DNA of 64,000 bases from Doryteuthis pealeii (Eukaryota > Mollusca > Cephalopoda > Myopsida > Loliginidae). Made by a program: the position numbers and the translations under genes. Where the stretch lies: NCBI GenBank assembly GCA_023376005.1, contig CM042176.1:12409276-12473275 (forward strand), read 5' to 3'. Below, in pieces: positions 19,736 through 30,052 of the stretch. The notes below the pieces were generated by a model. It was not told the origin of the DNA and did no database searches. It saw only the letters and a program-made list of their open reading frames with translations. The stretch's first letter is position 1. Each line of letters starts with the position of its first letter.

Positions 19736-20535
19736 TTGAAACTGACAACTAGACAAAAATGGGAAGAAAAACACTTATATGGATATTTTGAGCGACAAAT
19801 TGCACGTGAGAACCTGGACATGATTAAAAAAAAGTAAACCTCAATATAGAAAATGAATCTCTCATATTTGCAGCACAAGACAATACCATAAGGACAAACT
19901 ATATCAACACAAAAATTGATAAGACAACAAAATAGCAAATGTAGAATGTGTGGAGACAAAGATGAAATGATTAACCATATAATAAGTGAATGCAGCAAAC
20001 TAGCACAAAGAGTACAAGACTAGGCACGACTGGGTGGAAAAGGTGATCCGCTGGGAATTATGCAAGAAATTCAATTTTCACCATGCTACTAAATGGTATA
20101 TGCACAAACTGGAATCTACCCTAGAGAATGAGACACATAAAATCCTTTGGGACTTTGAGATACAGACGGATCACCTAATCTCAGCTAGGAGACCATACCT
20201 GTCATCTTGTGGATTTTGCTATCCTGGCAGATCATAGAGTGAAGATTAAAGAAAACGAAAAGATAGACAAATACTTGGACCTGGCCAGAGAGCTGAAAAA
20301 CTGTGGAATATGCTGGTAATAGTCATAACCAATTGTAATTGGGGCTTTGGAACGGTCCCTAAGGGTTTGGAAAAGAGTCTGGAGGAATTGGAAATCTTAG
20401 GAATCGAGACCATCCAAACAACAGCATTGTTAAAATCAGCTAGAATACTCAGAAGAGTTCTGGAGATTTGAGGAGACTTGCTATCACTCAGCCTCCAGTG
20501 AACCACCAGCTTAAGAGGGTGTGAAACTCTCATGG
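19735..20535 (+). mobile_element. LINE-C zinc-knuckle and restriction-like endonuclease region
   Basis: Degenerate frames give, in order: TRQKWEEKHLYGYFERQIA; then a CxxCxxxxExxxHxxxxC knuckle read as CRMCGDKDEMINHIISECSK followed by LAQRVQD; VIRWELCKKFNFHHATKWYM; ILWDFEIQTDHLISARRP; and GLEKSLEELEILGIETIQTT, ALLKSARILRRVLE. A CCHC-type knuckle followed by an RPD...D endonuclease core is the signature of R2/R4-type elements, which cleave their targets with a PD-(D/E)xK nuclease. Here the RPD is altered (RPY) and frames shift, so it is inactive. Confidence 0.8.
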
Positions 20536-21392
20536 AGAGAAAAATAATAATGATAATAGAAAGAAAGAGTACAAGAGCAGGCATGAATGTGTGGGAAAAT
20601 TGATCCACCGGGAATTGTGCAAATGACTAAAATATGAAAATACTGACAAATTGTACAAGCACACACTGGAAACTTTCCAAGTAAGTTAATTATAAATACA
20701 ATAAATGGCGGTTGTATTCTGTAAAAATGCCAAAAATGTTGTTGTTTTTTTGGTATGCATTGATAAGTGCTGCTTGATTTTATAAATTAAAATCTGCTAT
20801 CTGTCAAAATGGTGCATTTCGCTGTTTTGAAATTTCTTTTGATTTTTTCTCTTGTAGATGTTTTTTTTTAATTTGATTTATTTCATTGTTATAATTAAGA
20901 AATTCATAGAAAAAAAATTCATATATAAGTTTAGGCTATGTTCTTCAGGAAAAAAAATTAAAATTGTTGGAATATTTTGATATATATAAGGTGTGCTACA
21001 ATACACCACTTAAATTTATAGACTAGGTGAGGTCATGTGGTTTAAACCTCAGCCAATCAACAGCCCGAATGCGTGGCTGGTTGACTACTTAATCACTGAT
21101 ACTAAGAGACGTCCATTTGAAATTATTGACGAAGGACTTGCAATACTGAGGAGCACCAAGGAACAACCAAAGGATTCTTTACCAAGGATTTCCGCTGGAC
21201 AAGTGCTCTTGTTTGGAGCCTAAAGGATGGCCCAAAAAATCATAACAAAAATAAGTGACAATTTACAATTTTTATATGAGTTTAAATAAAGGGGGGGGGG
21301 TGCTGTCGTACCAACATTTTTGCCCTACTAACTGTTTATTTATTTATTTTCTATTCATTTATTTTAATCTACAAAAGTTATAGGCAGATTAC
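20536..21392. other. AT-rich region with an unnamed dispersed repeat
   Basis: The segment 20,980-21,225 (aaggtgtgctacaatacacc, tttatagactaggtgaggtc, caaaggattctttaccaagg, gctggacaagtgctcttgtt) recurs in inverted orientation at 55,830-56,125, so it is a dispersed element of about 250-300 bp without an ORF I can recognise. The rest is AT-rich. Confidence 0.5.
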
Positions 21393-21604
21393 AGTTATTT
21401 CCTATAAGTCTAACATAAACAAAGGGGAACCACTCTTGACTGATAAATTATTTATTTATTTATTGATCTACTAGGAAAAAAGAAGACGGAGTTAGGGATA
21501 GAGTTAGGGTTTAGGGTTAGGGTTAGATTAATGGGAAAATAAATAAATAATTTATCAGTCAAGAGTGGTTCCCCTTTGTTTATGTTAGACTTATAGGAAA
21601 TAAC
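21393..21604. mobile_element. Foldback element FB-C with telomere-like core
   Basis: Ends gttatttcctataagtctaa and complement, followed inward by aaaggggaaccactcttgac and tgataaattatttatttat. The core holds (TTAGGG)n-like repeats at 21,497-21,525 and attaatgggaaaataaataa. Its outermost gttatttccta and the inner attaatgggaaaataaat are shared with FB-B, so FB-B and FB-C are related. Inner-arm copy at 41,661-41,868. Confidence 0.82.
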
Positions 21605-21800
21605 CCAGATTACTGATCATATGGAAATCTGATCTTTCTGATAGGAGGAAGCAAGAATTCTTACAAGCTGTAGTCATATCAGTGCTACTGTATGGCTGCA
21701 CCATTTAGACTTTAATGAAGCAATTGGGAAAAAATGGGAACTACACAAGTATGCTACATGCTGTCTTGAATAAATGCTGGAGTACTCCTTCATCAATATT
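21605..21800 (+). mobile_element. LINE-A fragment
   Basis: Reads as in 60-240: ctgatcatatggaaatctga, gctgtagtcatatcagtgct, actgtatggctgcaccat, acacaagtatgctacatgct. It breaks off at ggagtactccttcatcaata, where it is joined to a SINE-C-like phrase. Dead fragment. Confidence 0.7.
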
Positions 21801-21912
21801 ACTCCCAGGTGCAAGTAAGTTAATAAATAAAATAAGTGGTGGCTGTATTCTGTACAAATGCCCCCCCCCGTATCCATTGGTAAGTGCTGCTTAATTTATA
21901 AATTAAAATCTG

Positions 21913-22170
21913 GGACCATATGACCTTTAGGCACCCCTTCCACGGTCTCGACTCACAAGGACACTTTTCTCATTTACACCGTCAACATCCGGTTGTTTGT
22001 TAGGGTTAGGGTTAGGGGTTAGGTGTTAGAGTTAGGGGTTAGTTTTATAATTAAAAAAAAAACTCTAAAAATCATCTGTAAACAATTAACCGGATTTTGA
22101 CGGTGTAAATGGAAAAAAATGTCCTCAAGGATCGAGATCGCAAAAGGAGTGCCTAAAGTTCATATGGTCC
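21913..22170. mobile_element. Foldback element FB-A
   Basis: Ends ggaccatatgacctttaggc and gcctaaagttcatatggtcc, core (TTAGGG)n, 21,999-22,042, then ttttataatta. The telomere-like strand is opposite to that at 8,535, showing that both orientations occur. Copied at 41,086-41,342. Confidence 0.88.
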
Positions 22171-22225
22171 AAAATCTGTATCTGTCAAAATGGCGTATTT
22201 CACTGGGTTTTTTTTTTGGGGGGGG

Positions 22226-22287
22226 GGTAGATTCGTACTTAACGGATTATTTTAATTTTTGTCTGTTAAGTACGATTCTACCAATAA
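22226..22287. repeat. Short perfect-stem hairpin
   Basis: gtagattcgtacttaacgga and tctgttaagtacgattctac form a stem of about 19 bp around an AT-rich loop. The inner arm repeats it at about 40,980-41,030. It could be a very small foldback element; it has no ORF. Confidence 0.65.
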
Positions 22288-23090
22288 AGTTAAATAAATA
22301 ATTAGAAAATGTAAAAATGCAAAAAGAGGTGGGGACCAAAGGCATTCTTTTTTTTTAATAAAAAGGGATAATATTCTTAATTAACCAATTTATTTATTTA
22401 CCTATCTATCTATTTATTTTATTTATGAAAAAGTATAAATATAAATACACGATATGTATCACTTCCTAACCGTTAGGCATAACATGACCCCAGATGGGTT
22501 GATATGCCGTTAAAATCAATAAACAAACAAACATTATTTATTTAGTCAGCTATCTAGTTATTTATTTATTTGAAAATAGCAAATGAAAGTAATAATATTT
22601 TTCTTAATTACAATAGTGTAAAATCTAGAATTCTAAAAAAGAAAATTTGTTTAATAAAATTTTTAAATAAAACAAAATATGGTAAAAAAGAATAAGAATT
22701 TAAGTATAAATGTTAAGGAAAAAGTTACTAAAAAAAAGTTTTTAAAAATTAAAAAAAAAAAACAGTTTAAAAGCTAAACATTTTGATTAATGAATTAAAA
22801 TATTTAATGACAAATGACTATATAAAAATAAAAATGGACATTGTTTTTTTAAATAATAATTAACTATAATTAACTTGCAATTAAAATAGCTTTAATTTAA
22901 TAACTTTAAATGATTTTCAAACGAAGTGTTAAAAAATACATTTTAGATTAACAACATTAATGACAAGTTTTATGATAAAGTTATTGTCTAATAACAAAAA
23001 TCGATATCACTTTTTAAATAAAATACGTTTATCGTTAATACTAAGATACAAAGAATAAACTAGAAAAGTCGAAAAATTAGGTGAAAAAAT
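22288..23090. other. Very AT-rich stretch upstream of the putative HYDIN leader
   Basis: Nothing coding. Contains a degenerate SINE tail (aggcataacatgaccccaga, gatatgccgttaaaatcaat; 22,473-22,530) with an (AAAC)n-like end. Otherwise A/T runs. Confidence 0.45.
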
Positions 23091-23093
23091 TAC

Positions 23094-23155
23094 CTTAATT
23101 GCGAATCACAGACATGTTTTGATGCGTTCTTGTCGACAACGCTTCTGTTGCCCAT
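23094..23155 (-). CDS. Putative leader exon, possibly HYDIN exon 1
   Basis: On the minus strand an ATG at 23,155 opens MGNRSVVDKNASKHVCDSQL followed by AG and a donor-like gtaatt. The ATG lies inside an RFX X-box palindrome (23,147-23,161) and the direction agrees with HYDIN downstream. Two problems: the exon ends in phase 2 whereas the next recognised HYDIN exon (17,486) must be entered in phase 0, so another exon would be needed; and the open frame is only 20 codons. I call it a candidate only. The inner-arm copy near 40,087 is frameshifted. Confidence 0.35.
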
Positions 23156-23161
23156 GGCAAC
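23147..23161. promoter_or_regulatory. RFX-type X-box palindrome
   Basis: The sequence gttgcccatggcaac matches GTNRCC(0-3N)RGYAAC at every position, with a 3-base spacer. RFX factors bind such X-boxes near the start sites of ciliary genes. It lies about 5.7 kb upstream of the first recognised HYDIN exon, in the direction of HYDIN transcription, and abuts a possible first exon. The inner-arm copy (40,074-40,087) reads gttgcatgggcaac and lacks one base of a half-site. Confidence 0.65.
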
Positions 23162-23232
23162 AGCGTCAACCAGCAATGGGGAGATAATCACAACTTAATT
23201 TTTTTTGTTTTGACAATTAATTCACTTTTTCA

Positions 23233-23460
23233 GACCATATGACCTTTAGGCACCCCATTTTGATCTCGATTAAGAAAGGACATTTTTTCATTTACACCGT
23301 CAATATCCAGTTGTTTGTTAGGGGTTAGGGTTAGGGGTTAGTTTTATAATTAAAAATCTAAAAATCGTCTGTGAAAACAACCGGATATTGACGGTGTAAA
23401 TAAAAAACATGTCCTTTCTTAATCGAGATCAAAAAGGGGTGCCTAAAGGTAATATGGTCC
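23233..23460. mobile_element. Foldback element FB-A beside the X-box
   Basis: gaccatatgacctttaggca / gtgcctaaaggtaatatggtcc ends, gatctcgattaagaaaggac inner repeat, and a (TTAGGG)n core at 23,319-23,338. It starts 72 bp from the X-box, so a palindromic element sits in what may be the HYDIN promoter. Confidence 0.88.
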
Positions 23461-23581
23461 ACTTTTTCTTTTGTCATTAATAGTACTGTCCTCGTGGAAT
23501 GCCTAATACTAGTGACATTGTATCAAATCCTACATGGTTAAATAATTTTTTTTAACTACTGTCAATACAACCTTTTCCTCA

Positions 23582-24020
23582 GGCTGGTTGGTTGTTTGGT
23601 TAAGTTTTACGGCATGTCACCCCTTGTTGGGTTATTTTATGCCAAAGATATTTTTGTTTTATTCATTCTTGGTTGGTTGGTTGGTTGGTTGGATTTTATG
23701 GCATGTCACCCCTTGTTGGGTTATTTTATGCCAAAGATATTTTTGTTTTATTCATTCTTGGCTGGTTGGTTGGATTTTATGGTATGTCACCCCTTGTTGG
23801 GTTATTTTATGCCAAAGATATTTTTGTTTTATTCATTCTTGGTTGGTTGGTTGGTTGGTTGGTTGGATTTTATGGCATGTCACCCCTTGTTGGGTTATTT
23901 TATGCCAAAGACATTTTGTTTTATTCGTTCTTGGTCAGTTCGTTGGATTTTATGGTATGTCAACCCTTGTTGGGTTATTCTATGCTGAAAATATTTTTGT
24001 TTTATTCATTCTTAATGGGT
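23582..24020 (-). repeat. Minisatellite made of five or six SINE-C tails
   Basis: About 85-95-bp units repeat: (GGTT)n, then attttatggcatgtcacccc, ttgttgggttattttatgcc, aaagatatttttgttttatt. Each unit is the SINE-C 3' tail. Open frames in all three forward frames (YGMSPLVGLFYAKDIFVLF type) simply follow the repeat and are not a gene. The array runs straight into a SINE-C body at 24,021. Confidence 0.8.
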
Positions 24021-24335
24021 ACTCAGCTTGTTGCAAACACATTTTTCTATTTACCCCATAGATGGGACCCTAACAGGTACTACCACTCTGGGTCAAAGTG
24101 GACCTGGGAGCAATGGTGATGAAGGGGTACTCTATATTCTCCAGACCTCCATACCTGGAACCTCACCATCAGATAGAGTTTAGTGTCATACCCAGGACAT
24201 GAAGACCCTCAGCCACCACTTTCTAGCACCCATATGATAAAAAAAGGGTTGGGATTTGCCATAAGGGCAATAAGGTTTGGACAATTATATAAGTGCTAGG
24301 GCTTGACGTGACCAGCCGATTGATCGGAAGGGGCC
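24021..24335 (-). mobile_element. SINE-C body
   Basis: Minus-strand phrases ggtcacgtcaagccctagca, gcaaatcccaacccttttt, agaaagtggtggctgaggg, ccaggtccactttgacccag parallel 9,990-10,480. Together with the preceding array it is one element whose tail has been amplified. Copy at 38,925-39,200. Confidence 0.65.
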
Positions 24336-24454
24336 TCTCTGACCGCCCGTCTAGCCTAAATAAGGGCCAAAGTGGAGAGTTGCATGTCATGGACTGCTCA
24401 GCCACCATGATTCCGACCTTAAGCATCATGGGTCACCACTCATGGCAAACAGAT

Positions 24455-24720
24455 GGCCATTAAAATTGTGAGACAAACAAGATATACTGGGCACTGCAGG
24501 AGAAGCAAGGACAAACTCATGTGACGTTTGCCGATGGACGCCTACACATGGACACATCAGTGTAGGATGACCTGCAAAAAACCTACATCAATCGGCTCTG
24601 TGCAGATTCTGGATGCTGCGTGGAAGACCTGCAGAGGGTGATGACTGATAATGATGTTTAGAGAGAGAGTTATGGATATTCATGCTGCCAGCGTGACCTG
24701 ATGATGATGATGATGATGAT
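24455..24720 (+). mobile_element. LINE-A 3' end with (GAT)n tail
   Basis: Degenerate version of the C-terminal block (gatatactgggcactgcagg, caaactcatgtgacgtttgc, acctacatcaatcggctctg, gctgcgtggaagacctgcag, gggtgatgactgataatgat) ending in gatgatgatgatgatgatga at 24,701-24,722. The tail runs directly into the TATC satellite. Confidence 0.75.
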
Positions 24721-24721
24721 G

Positions 24722-25061
24722 ATCTATCCATCTATCCCAATCAGTTAATATCTATCTATCTATCTATCTATCTCCAGTCTGTTAATATCTCTCTATCTAT
24801 CTATCTATCTATCTCCAGTCTGTTAATATCTATCTATCTATCTCAATCTCTTCATATCTATCAATCTATCTCATTCTATTCTCATCTATCTCAGTCTGTT
24901 TCCATCTATTTCAGTCTGTTCATATCTATCTACCTATCTATCTCAGTCTGTTCCTATCTATCTATCTATCTATCTATCTCAGTCTGTTCCTTTCTATCTA
25001 TCTATCTATCTATCTATCTCAGTCTGTTCCTATCTATCTATCTATCTATCTCAGTCTGTTC

Positions 25062-25095
<34 letters not shown>

Positions 25096-25524
25096 CAGTC
25101 TGTTCCTATCTATCTGTCTATCTATCTATCTGCAAGAAGGATCTCAGGTGTTTTGGCTTTGCCCCTTCTAGCTGGGAAAATTTGGCTCAGGATCGCACTC
25201 GGTGCTGGCAGGCTCTCTGAAGAGGACTGTTAATGTCTGAAGTCATCCTGGCGCAACACCATGAAGCTAAAATGTCCAGAAAATAGCAGTGGCAACAAAG
25301 CTCCGGCACATCAACATCTTCAGGGACAGCCTTTACATGCAACATCTATGGTCGAGAATGTTTTTCAAACATTGGACTTCACAGTCAAAGGAGGCGCTGT
25401 AACTTCAGGGACACAAAAACTATATCATAGTCTTCTGAGACTGAAATACCAATAAAATCTATCTATATATATCTATCTCATTCTGTCCATATCTATCTAT
25501 CTATCTATCTGTCTCAGTCTGTTC

Positions 25525-25558
<34 letters not shown>

Positions 25559-26287
25559 CAGTCTGTTCCTATCTATCTATCTATCTATCTCATTCTGTCC
25601 ATATCTATCTATCTATCTATCTATCTCAATCTTTTCCTATCTATCTACATATTTATCTATCTATCTTAGTCTGTTACTATCTATCTATCTATCTATCTAT
25701 CTCAGTCTGTTCCTATCTATCTATCTCCTTCTATCTATATTTATCTATCTATCTCAGTCTGTTCTTATCTATCTATCTATCTATCTCAGTCTGTTCATAT
25801 CTATCCATCTATCTATTTATCTCAATTTGTTCACATCTATCTATCTATCTATCTATCAATCTCAGTCTGTTCATATCTATCTATCTATCCATCTATCTCA
25901 GTATGTTCCTATCTATTTATCTATCTATCTCAGTCTGTTCATATCGATTTATCTATCTATCTCAGTCTGTTCATATCTATCTATCTATCTATCTCAGTCT
26001 GTTCAGGTCTATCTATCTATCTATCTATCTATCTCAGTCTGTTCCTATCTATCTATCTCAGTCTGTTCATATCTATCCATCTATCTATTTATCTCAGTTG
26101 TTCACATCTATCTATCTATCTATCTAGCTATCTATCTATCTATCTCAGTCTGTTTATATCTATCTATCCATCTATCTCAATATTTCTATCTATTATCTAT
26201 CTATCTCAGTCTGTTCATATCGATTTATCTATCTATCTCAGTCTGTTCATATCTATCTATCTATCTATCTATCTCAGTCTGTTCAGG

Positions 26288-26318
<31 letters not shown>

Positions 26319-26456
26319 CAGTCTGTTCATATCTATCTACATATCTATCTATCTATCTCAGTCTGTTCCTATCTGTCAATCTATCTATATATCTTTATAT
26401 CTATCTCAGTCTGTTCATATCTATCTATCTATCTCTCTATCTATCTCAGTATGTTC

Positions 26457-26490
<34 letters not shown>

Positions 26491-26560
26491 CAGCCTGTTC
26501 CTATCTATCAATAAATCTATCTATCTATCTATCAACTTTGATATCAATCAATCTCTGTTT
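24722..26560 (+). repeat. TATC satellite with CAGTCTGTTC spacer units
   Basis: Runs of (TATC)n, 3-9 units each, are separated by the near-constant phrase tcagtctgttc(c/a)tatc, giving higher-order repeats of about 30-55 bp for 1.8 kb. One non-repeat insert sits at 25,131-25,459. Long open frames rich in [12 protein letters not shown] are a by-product of the 4-nt period with few stop codons. The inner-arm copy (36,690-38,520) has many indels. Confidence 0.9.
25131..25459 (+). mobile_element. Unnamed retroelement-like insert within the satellite
   Basis: Unique 330-bp sequence (gcaagaaggatctcaggtgt, ggcaggctctctgaagagga, aactatatcatagtcttctg) ending aataaaatctatctatatat. An ending that slides into the (TATC) array fits a SINE or LINE 3' end whose tail seeded the satellite. 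A 64-codon open frame (starting 25,261) has no recognisable homology. Confidence 0.5.
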
Positions 26561-26880
26561 ACCTACCTGTCCATCAGTTCATATGTATAAATCAATATAT
26601 TTCTCTCCATTTATATTTATTTTTATCAGCTGATTGTATCCTCTGCAGAAGGGTAAGACCCAACGAGTTCACAAATTGTTTAGTTATTATTAAATCCAAC
26701 TTCAATTCAACTAGACTGAACTTAAAGTACACCCTGAGGGCAGGACTGTTGTTGCATAGGGCTAAATTCGAGTTGTAGTAGTAGTTGTTAGTAGTAGTTG
26801 TTGTTGTTAGTTCAGAAACAACATACGCAAGTCGTATAGTCACAAAGGGGTTGTTTATTTATTTCTAGGATTGTGGGTTC

Positions 26881-26949
<69 letters not shown>

Positions 26950-27294
26950 GTAAGGTCAAATTATTCTATTGTAAATCATGTTTGGTACTACTATGTGAAA
27001 CTCATCACGGGGGGAACCTTGGAAGCCCCGTCTGCACAGAATAGTGACCACCTAACGAGATGGGGTTAAAAGCAAAACCCTAAAAACACGCAACAACAAC
27101 CTTTTAAACATTAAAACCCCAAAGCCTCTTGCTACCCTTTAGGACTTAGAAAACACTGATTGCATTCCCTACAGAAGACCCCACCCCCTCACAATTGGGA
27201 ATCTCCATGGTGGAGTGGCTAACGTACTGGACTGTGATGTCATTGTAAGTGAGTTCATACTCTAAGTCTGCTATTATGTTCACTTTCAGGCTAT
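26561..27294. other. Intergenic sequence with a (GA)n tract
   Basis: Contains a (GA)n run of about 60 bases (26,886-26,945). The stretch 27,000-27,290 (aaaaccctaaaaacacgcaa, cctctagctacc-like wording, ccaccccctcacaattggga) is mirrored at 35,935-36,230. No gene recognised. Confidence 0.45.
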
Positions 27295-27680
27295 TAACAT
27301 TAACCTCCTAGAAATTGTACTGAGACGTGCAACCAAAACGAATACCCTCCATCAGGCATCTGCCATATTCTGAACATCTTGCTGCCCTGGGAATGGATTC
27401 ATTGAATCTCCGGTGTCAGGCAACTGACCTGGTAAACGCTCATAAGGTCATTAATCATCTTAAAAACCTTGAGCACCTTTTTGATCTTCATATTTCTAAC
27501 ACACATGGGCATGCCTACAAAGTCAGAAAACAGCATTGCTCACATGACTTTCAGAAAACATTTTTCTCGCTCAGAGTTGCCGAGGCATGGAATAAGCTGC
27601 CTGTGTCCATTGTAAGCTGCATCTTTCAAAGCCTCCATGCTTCCTGTATTCCACTAACACTATATCCTGATACCCTTATC
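27295..27680 (+). mobile_element. LINE-D (CR1/L2/Jockey-like) reverse-transcriptase C-terminus
   Basis: Reads INLLEIVLRRATKRIPSIRH, LPYSEHLAALGMDSLNLRCQ, ATDLVNAHKVINHL, then HISNTHGHAYKVRKQHC, FFSLRVAEAWNKLPVSIVSC. The pattern VxRRATKxxPxxRxLPYxxRLxxLxLxSLxxRRxRxDLxxxYKI...RxxFFxxRVxxxWNxLP is the end of the reverse-transcriptase ORF of many non-LTR elements. An extra base near 27,330 breaks the frame here; the other arm (35,545-35,930) has the full frame. Fragment only. Confidence 0.85.
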
Positions 27681-28279
27681 CACACACATTATTGGAAATT
27701 GGGTTATCTGCCCTTACCCGGAAGTACGGACAATAGGGGGCAGACACTAAACCCTGATTCAGCAGAACAGATACGGCAGGCACAGAGGAAGAATAGAGTC
27801 CGCACCCGTGAGAGAAAACACGTCAACGGCCGACAGGCAGACATAGCAGAAACGACCTTACCGACAACTTCGGGACATTGCTGAGACAAATACTACAAAG
27901 TTAAGTTTCTTAAACCTCAATGCATACTTATATATATCCAAGAGAAATTCTCAGGCAATCTCTTACAGACATTTACACAATTTGTATACTCACACATTTA
28001 ATATCAACAACCAATAAATTGTTAACCCCATATATACTCTATAATTGCCTTGTCTCCTGTCCTTTACGACAGAGATACTATTTCACCCCCAGTATTACTG
28101 TTACTTTGCCAGAGAATTTCATGCTATTGCATTTACTTTTGATTAATACCCTTAGGAAAGGTAATGAAAATCCTTCATACCACTACTGTTCTTCTTCAAG
28201 GTTTGCTTTGGCATTAAATAACCTATGACTGATACGCCATTAAGCAAAGAAACTGAAAAAAATTGTTTAAGACCCCATA
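27681..28279. other. Sequence downstream of LINE-D
   Basis: Probably LINE-D 3' sequence up to about 27,890 (caataggggg, gagagaaaacacgtcaac). The rest to 28,280 is unassigned. Open frames here do not resemble known proteins. Confidence 0.35.
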
Positions 28280-28620
28280 AAAAAGAAGTGATCTAGGTAT
28301 GACACTAAACGGCATATGATAGTGAGGCTTTTAGTTCTGGAGAGTGTGGAGTACACCTACTGAGAATTCTGGGGTATGGGGGTAATCGTTCCTTGTCTGC
28401 GAGCCTCTGTTTCGAACCAACCAATCACGAACCAGCATACTTTGGCGGCAAAGCCGAATAAGCAAACTCTTCTGATCCAGCTCTCACTGGGGACAGACCT
28501 AAATAAGGGTCGCTCCTCTTCCTCAATAACCAGAATCGGAGTCAGACATCAAACAGAACGTTTATCATATCTGAACTAATAGAAGGCCGTAGCAAGGGCT
28601 CCGATAATACCCTTCTCAGG
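28280..28620 (-). mobile_element. SINE-C-related element
   Basis: gatctaggtatgacactaaa, gcatatgatagtgaggcttt and tctggagagtgtggagtaca match SINE-C phrasing at 10,230 and 24,130. After 28,390 it diverges into a segment with gctctcactggggacagacc and taaataagggtcgctcctct. The mirrored copy is 34,600-34,940. Confidence 0.45.
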
Positions 28621-28804
28621 ACTCAGATAAGTGACAAATTATATATTTGTGCAGACGAACTCAAGTTTGCAATCCTTTATTGTTATTCTGTAATACAAGT
28701 CTTTTATTCCTACTAGCAATTATATGCACCCTCCGGGTGCAAGTATTTAAGTTTTAATGTAATAAAATATTGTATTAAATTAGAAAGGCTAATGAAACTA
28801 AATA

Positions 28805-28912
28805 GAATACAGATAAAAAGATTTGAAACAGAGGAGTATAATAAAAAGATTTGAAACAGTGGGAGTATAATAAAAGATTTGAAACAGAGGGAGTATAATA
28901 AAAAATGGAACA
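28805..28912. repeat. Tandem repeat, about 29-30 bp, four units
   Basis: Units of tataataaaaagatttgaaa plus cagaggga. The inner arm holds the same units at 34,315-34,420. Falls in AT-rich intergenic sequence with no gene. Confidence 0.75.
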
Positions 28913-29673
28913 ACTGAAACTTACTCTTCCCATCACTCTCGTCTTTCATTGTTATTTTTCTAATTTAAGTATTTAGTTAAAAGAGGAAGTAAAGATAAAA
29001 TGACAGTTTTTTTTTTCTTGTTAATGGATTTCATTTAAGATTCATTGAAGAGATTTTTGCTTATATTCATTAACATAAAACCAAACTGTTAGAAATCAAT
29101 AAATACTAAGCACATATTTATTAAATTCGTTTTTTAATATTGATATGCAAATTAGCCTTCCCGTTCACACTGTAAACCGCTATTTTTGTTGTATATATAA
29201 ATATAATTGCATGTTTGTCAGTATGTAGACATAGTTAACAGTATTAATAATGTAAGACTATTTATTAATAATTGAGGTTTAGATAAAATAAAATCATTGA
29301 GAATGTGATGTCAATAACTAAGGGAATTGTGACTTGAGTTGTAATATAGTTTCGGTTACAGACAGAAACACACAATCTCCATTATAATAAGATTTCTAGT
29401 GTTTGGTTATTTCTTTAACTCTCAACCTGTCTGCCACACTCGTGGTTAACTCCATACTTCAAACCTTGGAGTATTGTCGTTCATGTCTAATTTCTTTAAT
29501 ACACCTTCAAATGCCATATGCCCTAATTAGGCTCACTCTGACCCTGTTAGTCTCCCAGATATGGGTCAAATAAATCTATTTAAAGAATTAGTTGTATTTT
29601 ATAGGACCTTGGGTCAAAAACAAAAACAAAAAAAACCTCTTAAGAAACAACTACACTAAATGTAAATATGAAC
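28913..29673. other. AT-rich intergenic sequence
   Basis: No features except an old dispersed-repeat phrase (ctcaacctgtctgccacact, 29,422) and a repeat of the ggttacagacagaaa motif also seen near 7,072 and 55,690. Confidence 0.4.
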
Positions 29674-30052
29674 GGAGGCCGTCGTGCAATGGTTAGAGTC
29701 ATAGGAAATGGACTCGTCAGGAGTTCAAATCCTGGACAAAGCTACAGTTCACATAGCGCTAAATAACTTCGGAAAGGCATGAATCTACTACTCTCCTCCA
29801 GCTATGGTAAATAGTAGGGCAGACTGGGCTCTTAACCTTGGTTAGGCAACCAGTCTAGGAGATGGAAAAACTCTGAATTCAAACCTGTTAAAAACTTCGC
29901 TAGAATAGGCTCAGTACTAATTAGTGATCTATTTCACTAATTTAATTTTAATTTAAAATATACAATGAACGTGATTCCCTAACCTATAGGCGTAAAATAA
30001 TCCTAGACGCGTTGGCATGACGTTAAAATCAATCAATCAAACTATCAATGAA
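29674..30052 (+). mobile_element. SINE-B, tRNA-derived, complete
   Basis: Head ggaggccgtcgtgcaatggt with an A-box-like gtgcaatggttagag and a B-box-like gagttcaaatcctgg. Body: cctccagctatggtaaatag, gcagactgggctcttaacct, aaccagtctaggagatgg. The 3' tail is ggcgtaaaataatcctagac, gcgttggcatgacgttaaaa and ends (TCAA)n at 30,033-30,052. The tail is a variant of the GGCATAAAATAACCC hairpin tail of SINE-C, so two SINE families share a tail. Mirrored at 33,170-33,563. Confidence 0.82.

Noticed and set aside
23588..24119. Overlapping 130-157-codon open frames (GWLVGFYGMSPLVGLFYAKD type)
   Set aside because: Three overlapping frames of one minisatellite read through; they are SINE-C tail arrays, not membrane proteins.
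25827..26633. 268-codon open frame rich in [12 protein letters not shown]
   Set aside because: It follows the TATC satellite, whose repeats lack stops in this frame; no start context, no homology, and the mirror copy breaks and reopens with repeat length. Same for 36,591-37,400.
27704..27889. Minus-strand cysteine-rich small open frame
   Set aside because: Antisense to LINE-D 3' sequence, not conserved between arms in length, no signal peptide or promoter.
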